From Prauserella cavernicola (GTDB taxonomy: Bacteria > Actinomycetota > Actinomycetes > Mycobacteriales > Pseudonocardiaceae): a stretch of 64,000 nt of DNA. The DNA is taken from contig NZ_JAENJH010000002.1 of NCBI RefSeq assembly GCF_016595675.1, positions 1,267,184-1,331,183 on the forward strand, in the 5' to 3' direction. Position 1 is the first letter of the stretch. Every line of letters begins with the position of its first letter. Below are positions 27,073 through 34,247 of this stretch, piece by piece. The notes under the pieces are model-generated. The model had not been told where the DNA came from. It searched no databases and was given only the letters and a program-made list of their open reading frames with translations. The translations under genes were made by a program, and so were the position numbers.

Positions 27073-27101
27073 CGCTTCAGCCTCCTTGCTGAAATTTGGA
27101 C

Positions 27102-27115
27102 ATAGGACGTCCTAT
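27102..27115. promoter_or_regulatory. Perfect 14-bp palindrome ATAGGACGTCCTAT
   Basis: It lies 30 bp upstream of the sialidase start and 117 bp upstream of the SIS gene. GntR-family operators in actinobacteria commonly have this kind of short, perfectly symmetric core. No regulator gene is adjacent, so the protein is probably encoded elsewhere. The site could co-regulate the sialidase and the sugar-phosphate protein opposite. Confidence 0.7.
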
Positions 27116-27231
27116 CTAGGAACCTAGAGTGATGGCCCGCATAGGTCAAGATCCGGTTCGGCCACATTGGTCTGGACAAATTCGACTTGCTGGCCCTAGC
27201 GTTTGCCAGGCGATCGAAGGAGGCACCGCGA

Positions 27232-27948
27232 ATGCGCGAGGACGTCCGCAGGCTGCTCGGGGAACTCGACGAGCGGCAGGGTGACATCGAGCGGGCCGCC
27301 GGTCTGCTGCTGGACACGGTGGCCGCTGACGGCATCGTCTACGCGGCAGGCGCGGGGCACTCGCTCGCGATGGTGTGCGAGACCTTCTACCGCGCGGGCG
27401 GACTCGCCCCGGTGCGGCCGTTGTGGGACCCGGAGGTCCTGCCGCTGACCGGGGCGCTGCGCAGTTCCGCCGTCGAACGCGAGCCCGGCCGCGGCCGGGC
27501 GCTGGTGGAGGCCGCCGCGCCGACGTCGTCGGACCTGCTCGTCGTGTTCTCGACGAGTGGCCGCAACCCGTATCCCGTGGAGATCGCGAGCGAGGGCCTG
27601 GCTCGTGGCGTCCCGGTGATCGCGGTGACGTCGCTGCCCGCGTCGGCGCAGGCCAGCGACCGCTCGGGAACGCGGCTCGCCGACCACGCGACCGTGGTGC
27701 TGGACACCGGCGTCCCGCCCGGCGACGTCGTGCACCCGCAGGGCGCGCCCCGGACGGCGGCGGTGTCGACGGTGCTCGGGGCGTACCTGTGGTCGTCCGT
27801 GCTCGCGGCGCTCGACGGGCTGGCGACGGAGCGCGGGATCGCGCTGCCGCTGTGGACCAGCGCGAACGTCCCCGGGGGCGACGAGCGCAACGCGGAGCTG
27901 ATCGCGCGGTACTCGGCGCGTATCCCGGAGCTGACGCGCGGGTTGTAG
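27232..27948 (+). CDS. SIS-domain sugar-phosphate protein
   Basis: A 238-residue protein starting at ATG 27232 behind GAAGGAGG. It is a single SIS domain: GIVYAAGAGHSLAMVCETFY holds the phosphosugar-binding loop, and DLLVVFSTSGRNPYPVEIA and VPVIAVTSLPASAQ follow the family pattern. The end (RNAELIARYSARIPEL) resembles the YfeU/DUF2529-like group of uncharacterised SIS proteins. It may isomerise or bind an amino-sugar phosphate, which would suit a place opposite the sialidase; this is inference. Confidence 0.85.
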   Translation: MREDVRRLLGELDERQGDIERAAGLLLDTVAADGIVYAAGAGHSLAMVCETFYRAGGLAPVRPLWDPEVLPLTGALRSSAVEREPGRGRALVEAAAPTSSDLLVVFSTSGRNPYPVEIASEGLARGVPVIAVTSLPASAQASDRSGTRLADHATVVLDTGVPPGDVVHPQGAPRTAAVSTVLGAYLWSSVLAALDGLATERGIALPLWTSANVPGGDERNAELIARYSARIPELTRGL

Positions 27949-28050
27949 GTGTCGTTCGCGGCGGTTGGCGTGGGGGGCACTGCGCTCGGTGTTGTGGTGA
28001 GGCGCGGCGGGATCTTGCTGCGGGCTTCGGGTGGCGGATGGTCGCGCTCG

Positions 28051-28130
28051 TGTGGCCGTGTGGCCGTGTGGCCGTGTGGCCGTGTGGCCGTGTGGCCGTG
28101 TGGCCGTGTGGCCGTGTGGCTGTGTGGCCG
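28051..28130. repeat. Ten tandem copies of the 8-bp unit TGTGGCCG
   Basis: Ten consecutive units, nine perfect and one (28115-28122) with a single change to TGTGGCTG. Degenerate copies continue to about 28215. Because 8 is not a multiple of 3, the array encodes an 8-residue repeat in every frame, which explains the spurious open frames. Copy number is expected to vary between strains by slippage. Confidence 0.95.
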
Positions 28131-28313
28131 GGGTGCCCGCGGTGCCTGTGTGGCCGTGTAGCCGCGTGGCCGGGGTTGCCTGTGTGGCCGTGTGGCCGCA
28201 GTGCTCGTGTGGGCTGCGTAGCCGCAGTGCCTACGGTGCCTATGTCGGCTGCGTAGCTGCGGTTTCTGCGGGCTGCGCCGGTCGGTGGTTCCTCGGATGC
28301 CTTGAGCGCAGAG

Positions 28314-28496
28314 CTCGCGGGCTGGCGTGCACGACTCGCGGGCTGGAGTGCGGGACTCGCGGTTCGGAGCGCGGGACTCGCGCGCCTGACCGCAGGACTC
28401 GCGCGCAGGCGTGCGGGACTCGCGTGCCCGAGCGCAGAACTCGCGGGCCGGAGTGGGGGACTCGCGCGCTGGAGTGGGGGACTCGCGGGGTGGGCG
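28314..28496. repeat. Nine copies of a 21-bp minisatellite (core CTCGCG)
   Basis: CTCGCG recurs at 28314, 28335, 28356, 28377, 28398, 28419, 28440, 28461 and 28482, a strict 21-base period. The unit is roughly GGACTCGCGGGCTGGAGTGCG with changes mostly in the middle. The period of 21 keeps a 7-residue repeat (such as GLARRRA) open in frame, but composition argues against a protein. Similar GGGACTCGCG arrays are, as I recall, common between genes in Amycolatopsis and relatives. Confidence 0.9.
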
Positions 28497-28555
28497 ATTA
28501 GTTCTGGGGGGTTTGGCGGTCCCTACTTCCGGACGGTGGTGTGGGAGGAGGGGCG

Positions 28556-29110
28556 ATGGGCGCAGGGCTCGCCCTGCTGGAGCGGGCGGTCGGCTACACG
28601 CTCGGCAGCCTGCGGCTGGTCGAGCGCGACGCGTTGCGCGGGCCGACTCCCTGCGGGTGGTGGGACCTCGGCCACCTGCTCGCGCACATGCAGGACTCGC
28701 TGCTCGCGCTGTCCGAGGCCGCGGGCCTCGGGGCGGTCTCGCTCGAGTCCGATCCCGGCGACCACCCCGATCCGGTGCGAGCGTTGCGCGAGCACGCGTG
28801 CCTGCTCGTCGGCGAGTGGGCACGCGCGGACTGCTCCGGGACCGTCGAGATCGGCGGGCACCCGTTGTCCGCCGACGTGGTGGCCGGGGCCGGGGCGGTC
28901 GAGGTCGCCGTGCACGGCTGGGACGTCGCGCGCGCGTGCGGCACGGACCGGCCGATTCCGGACGCGCTCGCGCGCGAACTGCTCGAACTCTGCCCGCTGT
29001 TGGTCAGCGGCGAGGACCGGCCGGGCCGCTTCGCGCAGCCCGTCGACGTGTCACCGCTGGCCGGTCCCGGTGACCGGCTGCTCGCCTTCCTCGGTCGCGA
29101 CCCGGCCTGA
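28556..29110 (+). CDS. TIGR03086/DinB-like metal-binding protein
   Basis: A 184-residue helical protein of the mycothiol-dependent maleylpyruvate-isomerase/DinB superfamily. I start it at ATG 28556, eight bases after GGAGGAGG; GTG 28541 is an alternative. The metal ligands are in the pattern of the family: WDLGHLLAHMQDSL near residues 40-50 and AVEVAVHGWDVARACG with the third His near residue 123. Members bind a divalent metal and probably use mycothiol as cofactor; the substrate is unknown. Its last codons lie at the edge of the following repeat array. Confidence 0.82.
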   Translation: MGAGLALLERAVGYTLGSLRLVERDALRGPTPCGWWDLGHLLAHMQDSLLALSEAAGLGAVSLESDPGDHPDPVRALREHACLLVGEWARADCSGTVEIGGHPLSADVVAGAGAVEVAVHGWDVARACGTDRPIPDALARELLELCPLLVSGEDRPGRFAQPVDVSPLAGPGDRLLAFLGRDPA

Positions 29111-29515
29111 GTCGGCCACCGTTGGCGTGCGCCCGCGGCCGATCGGTCGGCCTGGGGCTGTCATCGCAGGCGTGCGCCCGGCGAACTGATTGCTCGGCCG
29201 GGATCCGGCTTGAGCCGGTCACCGTCGGCGGGTGCTTATGGCCGATTTCTTGGCCACGTCCCGGGCGGTCATGGCAGGTGCGCGCACCGCAACCGTTTGC
29301 TCGGCCGGGATCCGGCTCGAGCCGGTCATCGCAGCCGATCGCTCTGCCTTGCCCGGGCGGTCATGGCAGGCGCGCACCGCAACCGTTTGCTCCGCCGCGA
29401 CCCGGCCTGAGTCGGCCACCGTCGGCGTGCGCCCGCAGCCGATCGCTCGGCCAGGGCCGGTCATCGCAGGCGTGCGCCCGGCGAACTGATTGCTCCGCCG
29501 CCACCCGGCCTGCGC
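29101..29515. repeat. Four imperfect ~100-bp direct repeats between convergent genes
   Basis: The motif ACCCGGCCTGAGTCGGCCAC recurs in intact or altered form near 29101, 29203, 29310 and 29399, with a fifth partial near 29503. The first and last full copies are nearly identical over about 100 bases, including GGCGTGCGCCCGGCGAACTG. Middle copies carry CGCACCGCAACCGTTTGCTC instead. The array spans the 3' end of the DinB-like gene and the 3' end of the sigma-factor gene. Confidence 0.85.
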
Positions 29516-30491
29516 TGTCCTGGGTCACCGGCAGGCCGAAGAGCTCGAACAGCCGCGTGTCCATGAAGTTGGCGACGTGGCTGATCGCGCCGCCCGAGAC
29601 GGTGAGCACCTGCAGCGTGAACGCGCGGTACTCGTCGCTGTCCGCGTCGTGCAGGTACATCGCGTACGCGGCCTGGCCGTTGGCCTCCACCGGCAGCATG
29701 AGCACCTTGCCCGGCCGCGCGGGACAACGATCGCTGAGGTGCGCCGCCACGGACTCGGTGCCCGCGTACCAGGCGGCGTAGGGCGGCATCTCCCACACCA
29801 CGTCGCTGGTGAACAGTTCGACCAGTTCGGTCACGTCCTTGCGTTCGAACGCCGAGACGTAGCGCTCGAGCAGCGCGCGTTGCTCGTCGGCGGTCGGCTC
29901 AACGACGTCGTCCGGCGTGGGCGACACCTGGGCCAGCTGGGCCCTGGCCCGCTGCAGGATGCTGTTGACCGCCGCGGTGCTGACGCCGACGGCCTCGGCC
30001 ACCTCTGCCGCCCGCCACTTGAGCACGTCGCGCAGGATCAGCACCGCGCGCTGCCGGGGCGGCAGGTGCTGCAGGGCAGCGACGAGCGCCAGCCGGATGC
30101 TCTCTCGCTCCGTGACGATCGCCGCGGGGTCGCTGCCGTCGGCGCCCGCGAGCGCGTCGGGGATCGGCTCCAGCCACGGCACCTCGGGCCGGTCGACGAG
30201 GTCGTCGGCGGGGTCGGAGCTGCCGCCGCCGAGCCCGGTGGGCATCGGCCGTTTGCTCCTGCTCTCCAGCGCCGTGAGGCAGGCCGTGGTGGCGATCCGG
30301 TGCAGCCAGGTGCGCAGCGACGAACGGCCCTCGAACCGGTCGTAGGCCCGCCAGGCGCGCAGATACGTCTCCTGCACCAGGTCCTCGGCGTCGTGTGCCG
30401 AGCCCAGCATGCGGTAGCAGTGCGCGAGCAACTCGCGGCGGAACGGGTCCGCCTGACGCAGGAAATCGTCGTCGACCTTGGTCTGCCCCAT
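29361..30491 (-). CDS. ECF sigma factor with SnoaL-like C-terminal domain (SigG type)
   Basis: A 376-residue sigma factor. Region 2 covers about residues 15-80 (ELLAHCYRMLGSAHDAEDLV, YLRAWRAYDRFEGRSSLRTW); region 4 about 130-190 (LPPRQRAVLILRDVLKWRAA, AEAVGVSTAAVNSILQRARA). Residues 205-320 form a SnoaL-like domain (LLERYVSAFERKDVTELVEL) that is characteristic of the SigG/SigJ type and regulates activity without a separate anti-sigma. The family normally ends near FELFGLP; here the frame runs about 50 residues further, into the repeat array, so the native stop seems to have been lost or displaced. Confidence 0.88.
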   Translation of the reverse strand: MGQTKVDDDFLRQADPFRRELLAHCYRMLGSAHDAEDLVQETYLRAWRAYDRFEGRSSLRTWLHRIATTACLTALESRSKRPMPTGLGGGSSDPADDLVDRPEVPWLEPIPDALAGADGSDPAAIVTERESIRLALVAALQHLPPRQRAVLILRDVLKWRAAEVAEAVGVSTAAVNSILQRARAQLAQVSPTPDDVVEPTADEQRALLERYVSAFERKDVTELVELFTSDVVWEMPPYAAWYAGTESVAAHLSDRCPARPGKVLMLPVEANGQAAYAMYLHDADSDEYRAFTLQVLTVSGGAISHVANFMDTRLFELFGLPVTQDSAGRVAAEQSVRRAHACDDRPWPSDRLRAHADGGRLRPGRGGANGCGARLP

Positions 30492-30561
30492 GGCCCCTGC
30501 CCTTTCGCTGCCTCGAGGTCCTCATCCTGGCAGACCCCACCGACAGGAAAAACTCATCGCG

Positions 30562-31395
30562 TCACAGCACTTCCAGCGGTGTGGCACGGGAGGGGGCCGG
30601 GAAGCGGGCGTCGAGGTCGGCGAGGTCCTGAGCCGTGAGCGAGATGTCCAGCGCCGCCACGTTCTGCTCCACGTGCGCGAGGGTGGTCGCCTTCGGGATC
30701 GCGCACACCTGCGGCTGGTGCAGCACCCACGCGATCGCGAGCTGCGCTGGCGTCACGTCGTGGCGTCGCGCGACCTCGGCGAGCACCGGGTCGCCGAGCA
30801 GCCTGCCCTGCTCGATCGGCGAGTACGCCATCACCGCGACGCTCTGCTCGCGGCACCACGGCAGCAGGTCGAACTCCGGTCCTCGCCGCGTGAGGTTGTA
30901 GAGGACCTGGTTGCTCACGACGTCGCGGCCGAGCGCGTGCTCCCACGTCTCCGCGAGGTCGTCGCGGTCGAAGTTGCTGACGCCGTAGTGCCGGATCTTG
31001 CCGTCCGTCCGCAGCGTCTCCAGTGCTTCGAGCGTCTCGGTCAGCGGCACTCCGCCCCGCCAGTGCAGCAGGTACAGGTCGATCCGGTCGGTGCCGAGCC
31101 TGCGCAGGCTCCGTTCGCAGGCGGCGACCGTGCCGCGCGCGCTCGCGTTGTGCGGAAGGACCTTGCTGACCAGGAACGTCTCGTCGCGGCGGCCCGCGAT
31201 CGCCTCGCCGGTGACCTCCTCGGCGCCGCCGTCGCCGTACATCTCCGCGGTGTCGATCAGGGAAAGGCCGAGGTCGAGGCCCCGTCGCAGGGCCTCGACC
31301 TCGGCCTTCCTCGAACGCTCGCGTTCACCCATGTGCCAGGTGCCCTGGCCGAGCACGGGCAGGCGGTCTCCGGGGCCGAGTCGCAGGTAGCGCAT
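30562..31395 (-). CDS. Aldo/keto reductase
   Basis: A 277-residue NADPH-dependent oxidoreductase starting at ATG 31395. The (beta/alpha)8 barrel begins LPVLGQGTWHMG. The catalytic tetrad is present: Asp and Tyr in LIDTAEMYG, Lys in FLVSKVLPHN, and His in LYLLHWRGG. The cofactor-binding end includes VMAYSPIEQGRLL and CAIPKATTLAHVEQN. It lies 14 bp downstream of the ApnO-like gene in the same direction and is probably the last gene of the sugar-acid operon, where it might reduce or oxidise a pathway sugar. That link is positional only. Confidence 0.88.
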   Translation of the reverse strand: MRYLRLGPGDRLPVLGQGTWHMGERERSRKAEVEALRRGLDLGLSLIDTAEMYGDGGAEEVTGEAIAGRRDETFLVSKVLPHNASARGTVAACERSLRRLGTDRIDLYLLHWRGGVPLTETLEALETLRTDGKIRHYGVSNFDRDDLAETWEHALGRDVVSNQVLYNLTRRGPEFDLLPWCREQSVAVMAYSPIEQGRLLGDPVLAEVARRHDVTPAQLAIAWVLHQPQVCAIPKATTLAHVEQNVAALDISLTAQDLADLDARFPAPSRATPLEVL

Positions 31396-31409
31396 GGCCC
31401 CATTGTGGG

Positions 31410-32261
31410 TCAGTTGTCGCGCTTCACCGCGTCGATCTTGAGCATCCTGGCGATGACCTTGTCGAGCTCGCCGTCGTCGAAGATCTTCTTCCAGTCGTCC
31501 TTGACGATCGACTCGCGGCCGTAGTCCATCGCGATGAGGCACGCGTCGGAGAACGGGTTGGAGCCGCGCAGGGTGTTGGTGAGCGCCACCTGCACGTGGC
31601 CGAGCAGCATCGCGCGCGCGGCCGGCTCGGGCACGCCTACGGTGTGCACGGTCTCGTGCAGGGCCTCGTTGAGCAGCGAACCCACCATGCAGGCCACCGT
31701 CTCGACGAGCGTCGGCTCCAGCACGGCGAGCTGCTTCACGCTCACCCAGTGCACGTCGACCACCGGCGCGTACATCACGCGGATGACGTCGTCGGCGAGC
31801 TTGCGCGCGGTCTCGTTGTCCGACTCGAACGCGGCGACGACCTCCTGCGGGGCCGCGATGCCGCCGAAGGTGTCGGCGTACTCCTCCTTGGTGGTGCGCT
31901 CGAGGAACACCGAGGGGTGGCACGGGTGCGCCACGGCGTACTCGATGTCGTCGCGCTTGAGCAGCAGGTTGGCGTAGGCCGCCGCCGGGTCCAGCGTCAG
32001 CACGATCGCGCCGGGCTTGAGCTCGGGCACGAGCGCCTCGGAGACCTTGCCGAGTACGACGTCCGGCACGGCGAGGATCACGACGTCGCTCTGCCGGGCC
32101 GCCTCGGCGGCGTCGGTGACTTCGCGGTCCTGGCTCGCCAGCAGCTCCTTGCCCTGGGGCGAGTTCTCGCTGAAGAGCACCTGGAAGTCGCTCGTGGCGA
32201 GGTTGTTCGAGACGCGCTGGCCCATCTTGCCGCCCGCGCCGACGACGGTGACCGTGGTCAT
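31410..32261 (-). CDS. NAD-dependent oxidoisomerase with PGDH-type C-terminal domain (ApnO-like)
   Basis: A 283-residue protein starting at ATG 32261 after AAGGAG; the ATG overlaps the upstream stop. The Rossmann domain opens TTVTVVGAGGKMGQRVSNNL and includes VVILAVPDVVL. The C-terminal half (WVSVKQLAVLEPTLVETVAC, MLLGHVQVALTNTLRGSNPF) resembles the all-helical phosphogluconate-dehydrogenase C-terminal domain. This architecture is that of D-apionate oxidoisomerase, which converts D-apionate to 3-oxo-isoapionate. The neighbouring OiaC-, LerI-, DerI- and LerK-like genes supply the next steps, so the assignment is a context-backed inference. Another branched or C4 sugar acid is possible. Confidence 0.7.
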   Translation of the reverse strand: MTTVTVVGAGGKMGQRVSNNLATSDFQVLFSENSPQGKELLASQDREVTDAAEAARQSDVVILAVPDVVLGKVSEALVPELKPGAIVLTLDPAAAYANLLLKRDDIEYAVAHPCHPSVFLERTTKEEYADTFGGIAAPQEVVAAFESDNETARKLADDVIRVMYAPVVDVHWVSVKQLAVLEPTLVETVACMVGSLLNEALHETVHTVGVPEPAARAMLLGHVQVALTNTLRGSNPFSDACLIAMDYGRESIVKDDWKKIFDDGELDKVIARMLKIDAVKRDN

Positions 32262-33055
32262 GAGTTGCTCCTTAGGAATTCCACACTGTGCCGCGTCCAC
32301 TCGTCCTCCAGCCGGCAGGTCGTCTCGATGTCGTCCTGCCAGGGAAGCCAGTGCTCCACGATCTGGTTGATCTTCTTCTCGCCCGGCCTGACCCGCTCGA
32401 TCATGGCGCCGTAGTCGAGGCGCCCTTCGCCGAGCTTGCAGCCAGAGAGCGTGAACCCGACCCAGCCCGCCTGGCGGGCGAAGGTGAAGTCCTTGACGTG
32501 GAGGTTGGCCACGTGCCGGGCGGTGGTCTCCACGACCTGCTTCGGGTGTTCAAGGTTGGCCACGCAGTTGGCGGGGTCGAGGCAGATGCCGAGGTACTCG
32601 CTGCCGACGGCCTCGACGACGTCCACGAGATCGGCCGAGGACACCTGTTCGTAGGTCTCCAGCGCGAGGGTCACCCCGCGCTGCGCGTAGCCGGGAACGG
32701 CCTCGCGCAGCCGTTCGGTTGCCTCGGCGAGCGTCGGCCGGTCGTCGGCCGAGTACAGCATGCTGCGCACGAGCGTCACGTCGAGCGCCTCGGCGAGGTC
32801 GAGGTAGCGCCGCAGGTGCTCGGGGCGCACGCCGCGGGTGCCCAGTTCCAGCTGGACACCGAGGCTCTCTGCCGTTGAGCGCACCTCGCGCAGCTCGGCC
32901 GTGGACAGCGCTTCGACACCCGCGTAGTCGCAGATCTGGAAGACGTCCGCGCCCAGTTCCCTGGTCTCCTCCAGCATCTGCGTCAGCGTCAGTGGCTTCT
33001 CGGCCTCCGACGAGATGCGCCAGAAGAACGCGTAGGTGCTGAGTCCGATCGCCAT
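32258..33055 (-). CDS. Xylose-isomerase-like TIM-barrel protein (OiaC-like decarboxylase candidate)
   Basis: A 265-residue protein starting at ATG 33055, overlapping the TIM homologue stop (TGATG). It is a sugar-phosphate isomerase/epimerase-type (AP endonuclease 2) barrel: [29 protein letters not shown], a metal-site Glu in GVTLALETYEQVSS, LGICLDPANCVANLEHP with Asp, and HVANLHVKDFTFAR with His/Asp. The 3-oxo-isoapionate decarboxylase OiaC of D-apionate catabolism belongs to this superfamily and yields L-erythrulose, the substrate of the kinases encoded upstream. The specific reaction here is inferred from that context. Confidence 0.65.
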   Translation of the reverse strand: MAIGLSTYAFFWRISSEAEKPLTLTQMLEETRELGADVFQICDYAGVEALSTAELREVRSTAESLGVQLELGTRGVRPEHLRRYLDLAEALDVTLVRSMLYSADDRPTLAEATERLREAVPGYAQRGVTLALETYEQVSSADLVDVVEAVGSEYLGICLDPANCVANLEHPKQVVETTARHVANLHVKDFTFARQAGWVGFTLSGCKLGEGRLDYGAMIERVRPGEKKINQIVEHWLPWQDDIETTCRLEDEWTRHSVEFLRSNS

Positions 33056-33783
33056 CAGGATCCCTTCGCCAGTTCCAGCGCCTCGTCCAGGATCTCGCCC
33101 ACCGCGACGGGATCGTGGGCGAACCGGCCGAGGAACAACCCGTCGACCGACGTCCCGAGCCTGGTGAGCAGTCCGGGGCCCGCGCTGCCGCCGTAGATCA
33201 CGCGGACGCCGAGCCGCTTCTTGAGCGTGCCGCAGACGTGCGCGATGTGCTCCTCGGGAGCGGGCTCGGCCGCGCCGATCGCCCAGTGCGGCTCGTAGGC
33301 CACCACGACGGGTCCGGTCGCCGAGCCGAGCGCCGACTCCACCTCGGCCACGCAGTGGGCGGCGGCCTGGTCGGCGGGGACGCGCTCGGGCTCGCCGACG
33401 CAGAGCACCGGCACGAGCTCGTTGCGCAGCGCCGCCGCGGTCTTGCGGGCGACCAGCGCGTCGTCCTCGCCGTAGAGCCGCCGCCGTTCGGCGTGGCCGA
33501 CCTCGACGTGGGTGCAGCCGAGCTCGCGCAGCAGCGGCCCGCCGACCTCGCCGGTGAACGCGCCGGTGTCGTCGGCGCACAGGTCCTGCGCGCCGACGCG
33601 CACCGGCGTGCCCGCGAAGACGTCGGTCACTGCGGGGATGCTGGGGAAGGAGGGCAGCACGAACAGCTCCGCGTGCCCTCCCGCGATCGCCTCGTGGGAG
33701 GCGAGCGCGGCCACATCCCCGCTCCACGCCAGAGTCCTGGCGTGGGAGAAGTACATCTTCAGGCTGACGCCGAAGCTCAGCAC
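33055..33783 (-). CDS. lerI: Triose-phosphate-isomerase homologue (LerI-like L-erythrulose-1-phosphate isomerase)
   Basis: A 242-residue TIM-family isomerase starting at GTG 33783, overlapping the RpiB-like gene by seven bases. Catalytic residues are conserved: Lys9 in SLKMYF, His in VEVGHAERR, and Glu in [10 protein letters not shown]. The phosphate loop YGGSAGP and [11 protein letters not shown] are also present. It lacks the usual central-glycolysis context and is coupled to an RpiB homologue, the pairing known for LerI/DerI (EryH/EryI) in tetritol catabolism. There LerI interconverts L-erythrulose 1-phosphate and D-erythrulose 4-phosphate. Classical TpiA activity cannot be excluded from sequence alone. 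Confidence 0.75.
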   Translation of the reverse strand: MLSFGVSLKMYFSHARTLAWSGDVAALASHEAIAGGHAELFVLPSFPSIPAVTDVFAGTPVRVGAQDLCADDTGAFTGEVGGPLLRELGCTHVEVGHAERRRLYGEDDALVARKTAAALRNELVPVLCVGEPERVPADQAAAHCVAEVESALGSATGPVVVAYEPHWAIGAAEPAPEEHIAHVCGTLKKRLGVRVIYGGSAGPGLLTRLGTSVDGLFLGRFAHDPVAVGEILDEALELAKGS

Positions 33784-34247
33784 GAACCCACGCTCTCGTA
33801 GTCGGTGAGCACCTGCACCTTCTGCGCCGACGCCGAGTTCTCGTCGAAGGTGTAGGTCAGCCACTCGCGCGCGAGCCTGCGGGCGAGCTCGAGGCCCACC
33901 ACGCGCTGGCCGAACGTGAGCACCTGCGCGTTGTTGCTCAGCACCGAGCGCTCGACGGAGAAGCTGTCGTGCGCGGTGACGGCGCGGATGCCGGGCACCT
34001 TGTTGGCCGAGATCGCCACGCCGAGGCCGGTTCCGCACACCAGCAGCGCCCGGTCGGCCTCGCCCTTGGCGATCAGCTCGGCCGCGGTGACGGCCACCTT
34101 CGGGTACGGCGTGTTGCCGTCGGCGGTCACCCCGACGTCCACAACGGACGCGACGAGCTCACTCGCCTCCAGGTCCGCCTTGAGCGCTTCCTTGTAGTCG
34201 AAGCCCGCGTCGTCCGAGCCGACGACGATGCGCCACTGCTGAGCCAT
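33777..34247 (-). CDS. derI: RpiB/LacAB-family isomerase (DerI-like D-erythrulose-4-phosphate isomerase)
   Basis: A 156-residue isomerase starting at ATG 34247 after GAAAGGTG, overlapping the kinase stop. RpiB motifs are visible: [20 protein letters not shown] at the N-terminus, [20 protein letters not shown], the anion-binding [20 protein letters not shown], and [20 protein letters not shown]. Catalytic base Cys in VCGTG is retained. In tetrose pathways this type of enzyme turns D-erythrulose 4-phosphate into D-erythrose 4-phosphate, which joins the pentose phosphate pathway. Ribose-5-phosphate isomerase is the alternative. Confidence 0.78.
   Translation of the reverse strand: MAQQWRIVVGSDDAGFDYKEALKADLEASELVASVVDVGVTADGNTPYPKVAVTAAELIAKGEADRALLVCGTGLGVAISANKVPGIRAVTAHDSFSVERSVLSNNAQVLTFGQRVVGLELARRLAREWLTYTFDENSASAQKVQVLTDYESVGSC

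Larger units (their letters stand above)
27949..28555. other. 607-base intergenic region filled with two tandem arrays
   Basis: No credible gene lies between the SIS gene and the DinB-like gene. Reading frames here are short-period repeats that stay open in several frames on both strands, such as WPCGRVAV or AGLARxx, because the tandem units lack stops. Two distinct arrays are listed separately. The last 60 bases carry GGAGGAGG, which serves the next gene. Confidence 0.7.

Noticed and set aside
28031..28530. Repeat protein or CRISPR array
   Set aside because: The units are 8 and 21 bp with no spacers, so not CRISPR. The peptides exist in several frames and both strands, with no start site or domain.
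33055..33783. Main glycolytic tpiA
   Set aside because: gap and pgk are not adjacent, and the gene is coupled to an RpiB homologue and ketose kinases, so a dedicated tetrose-phosphate role is likelier.
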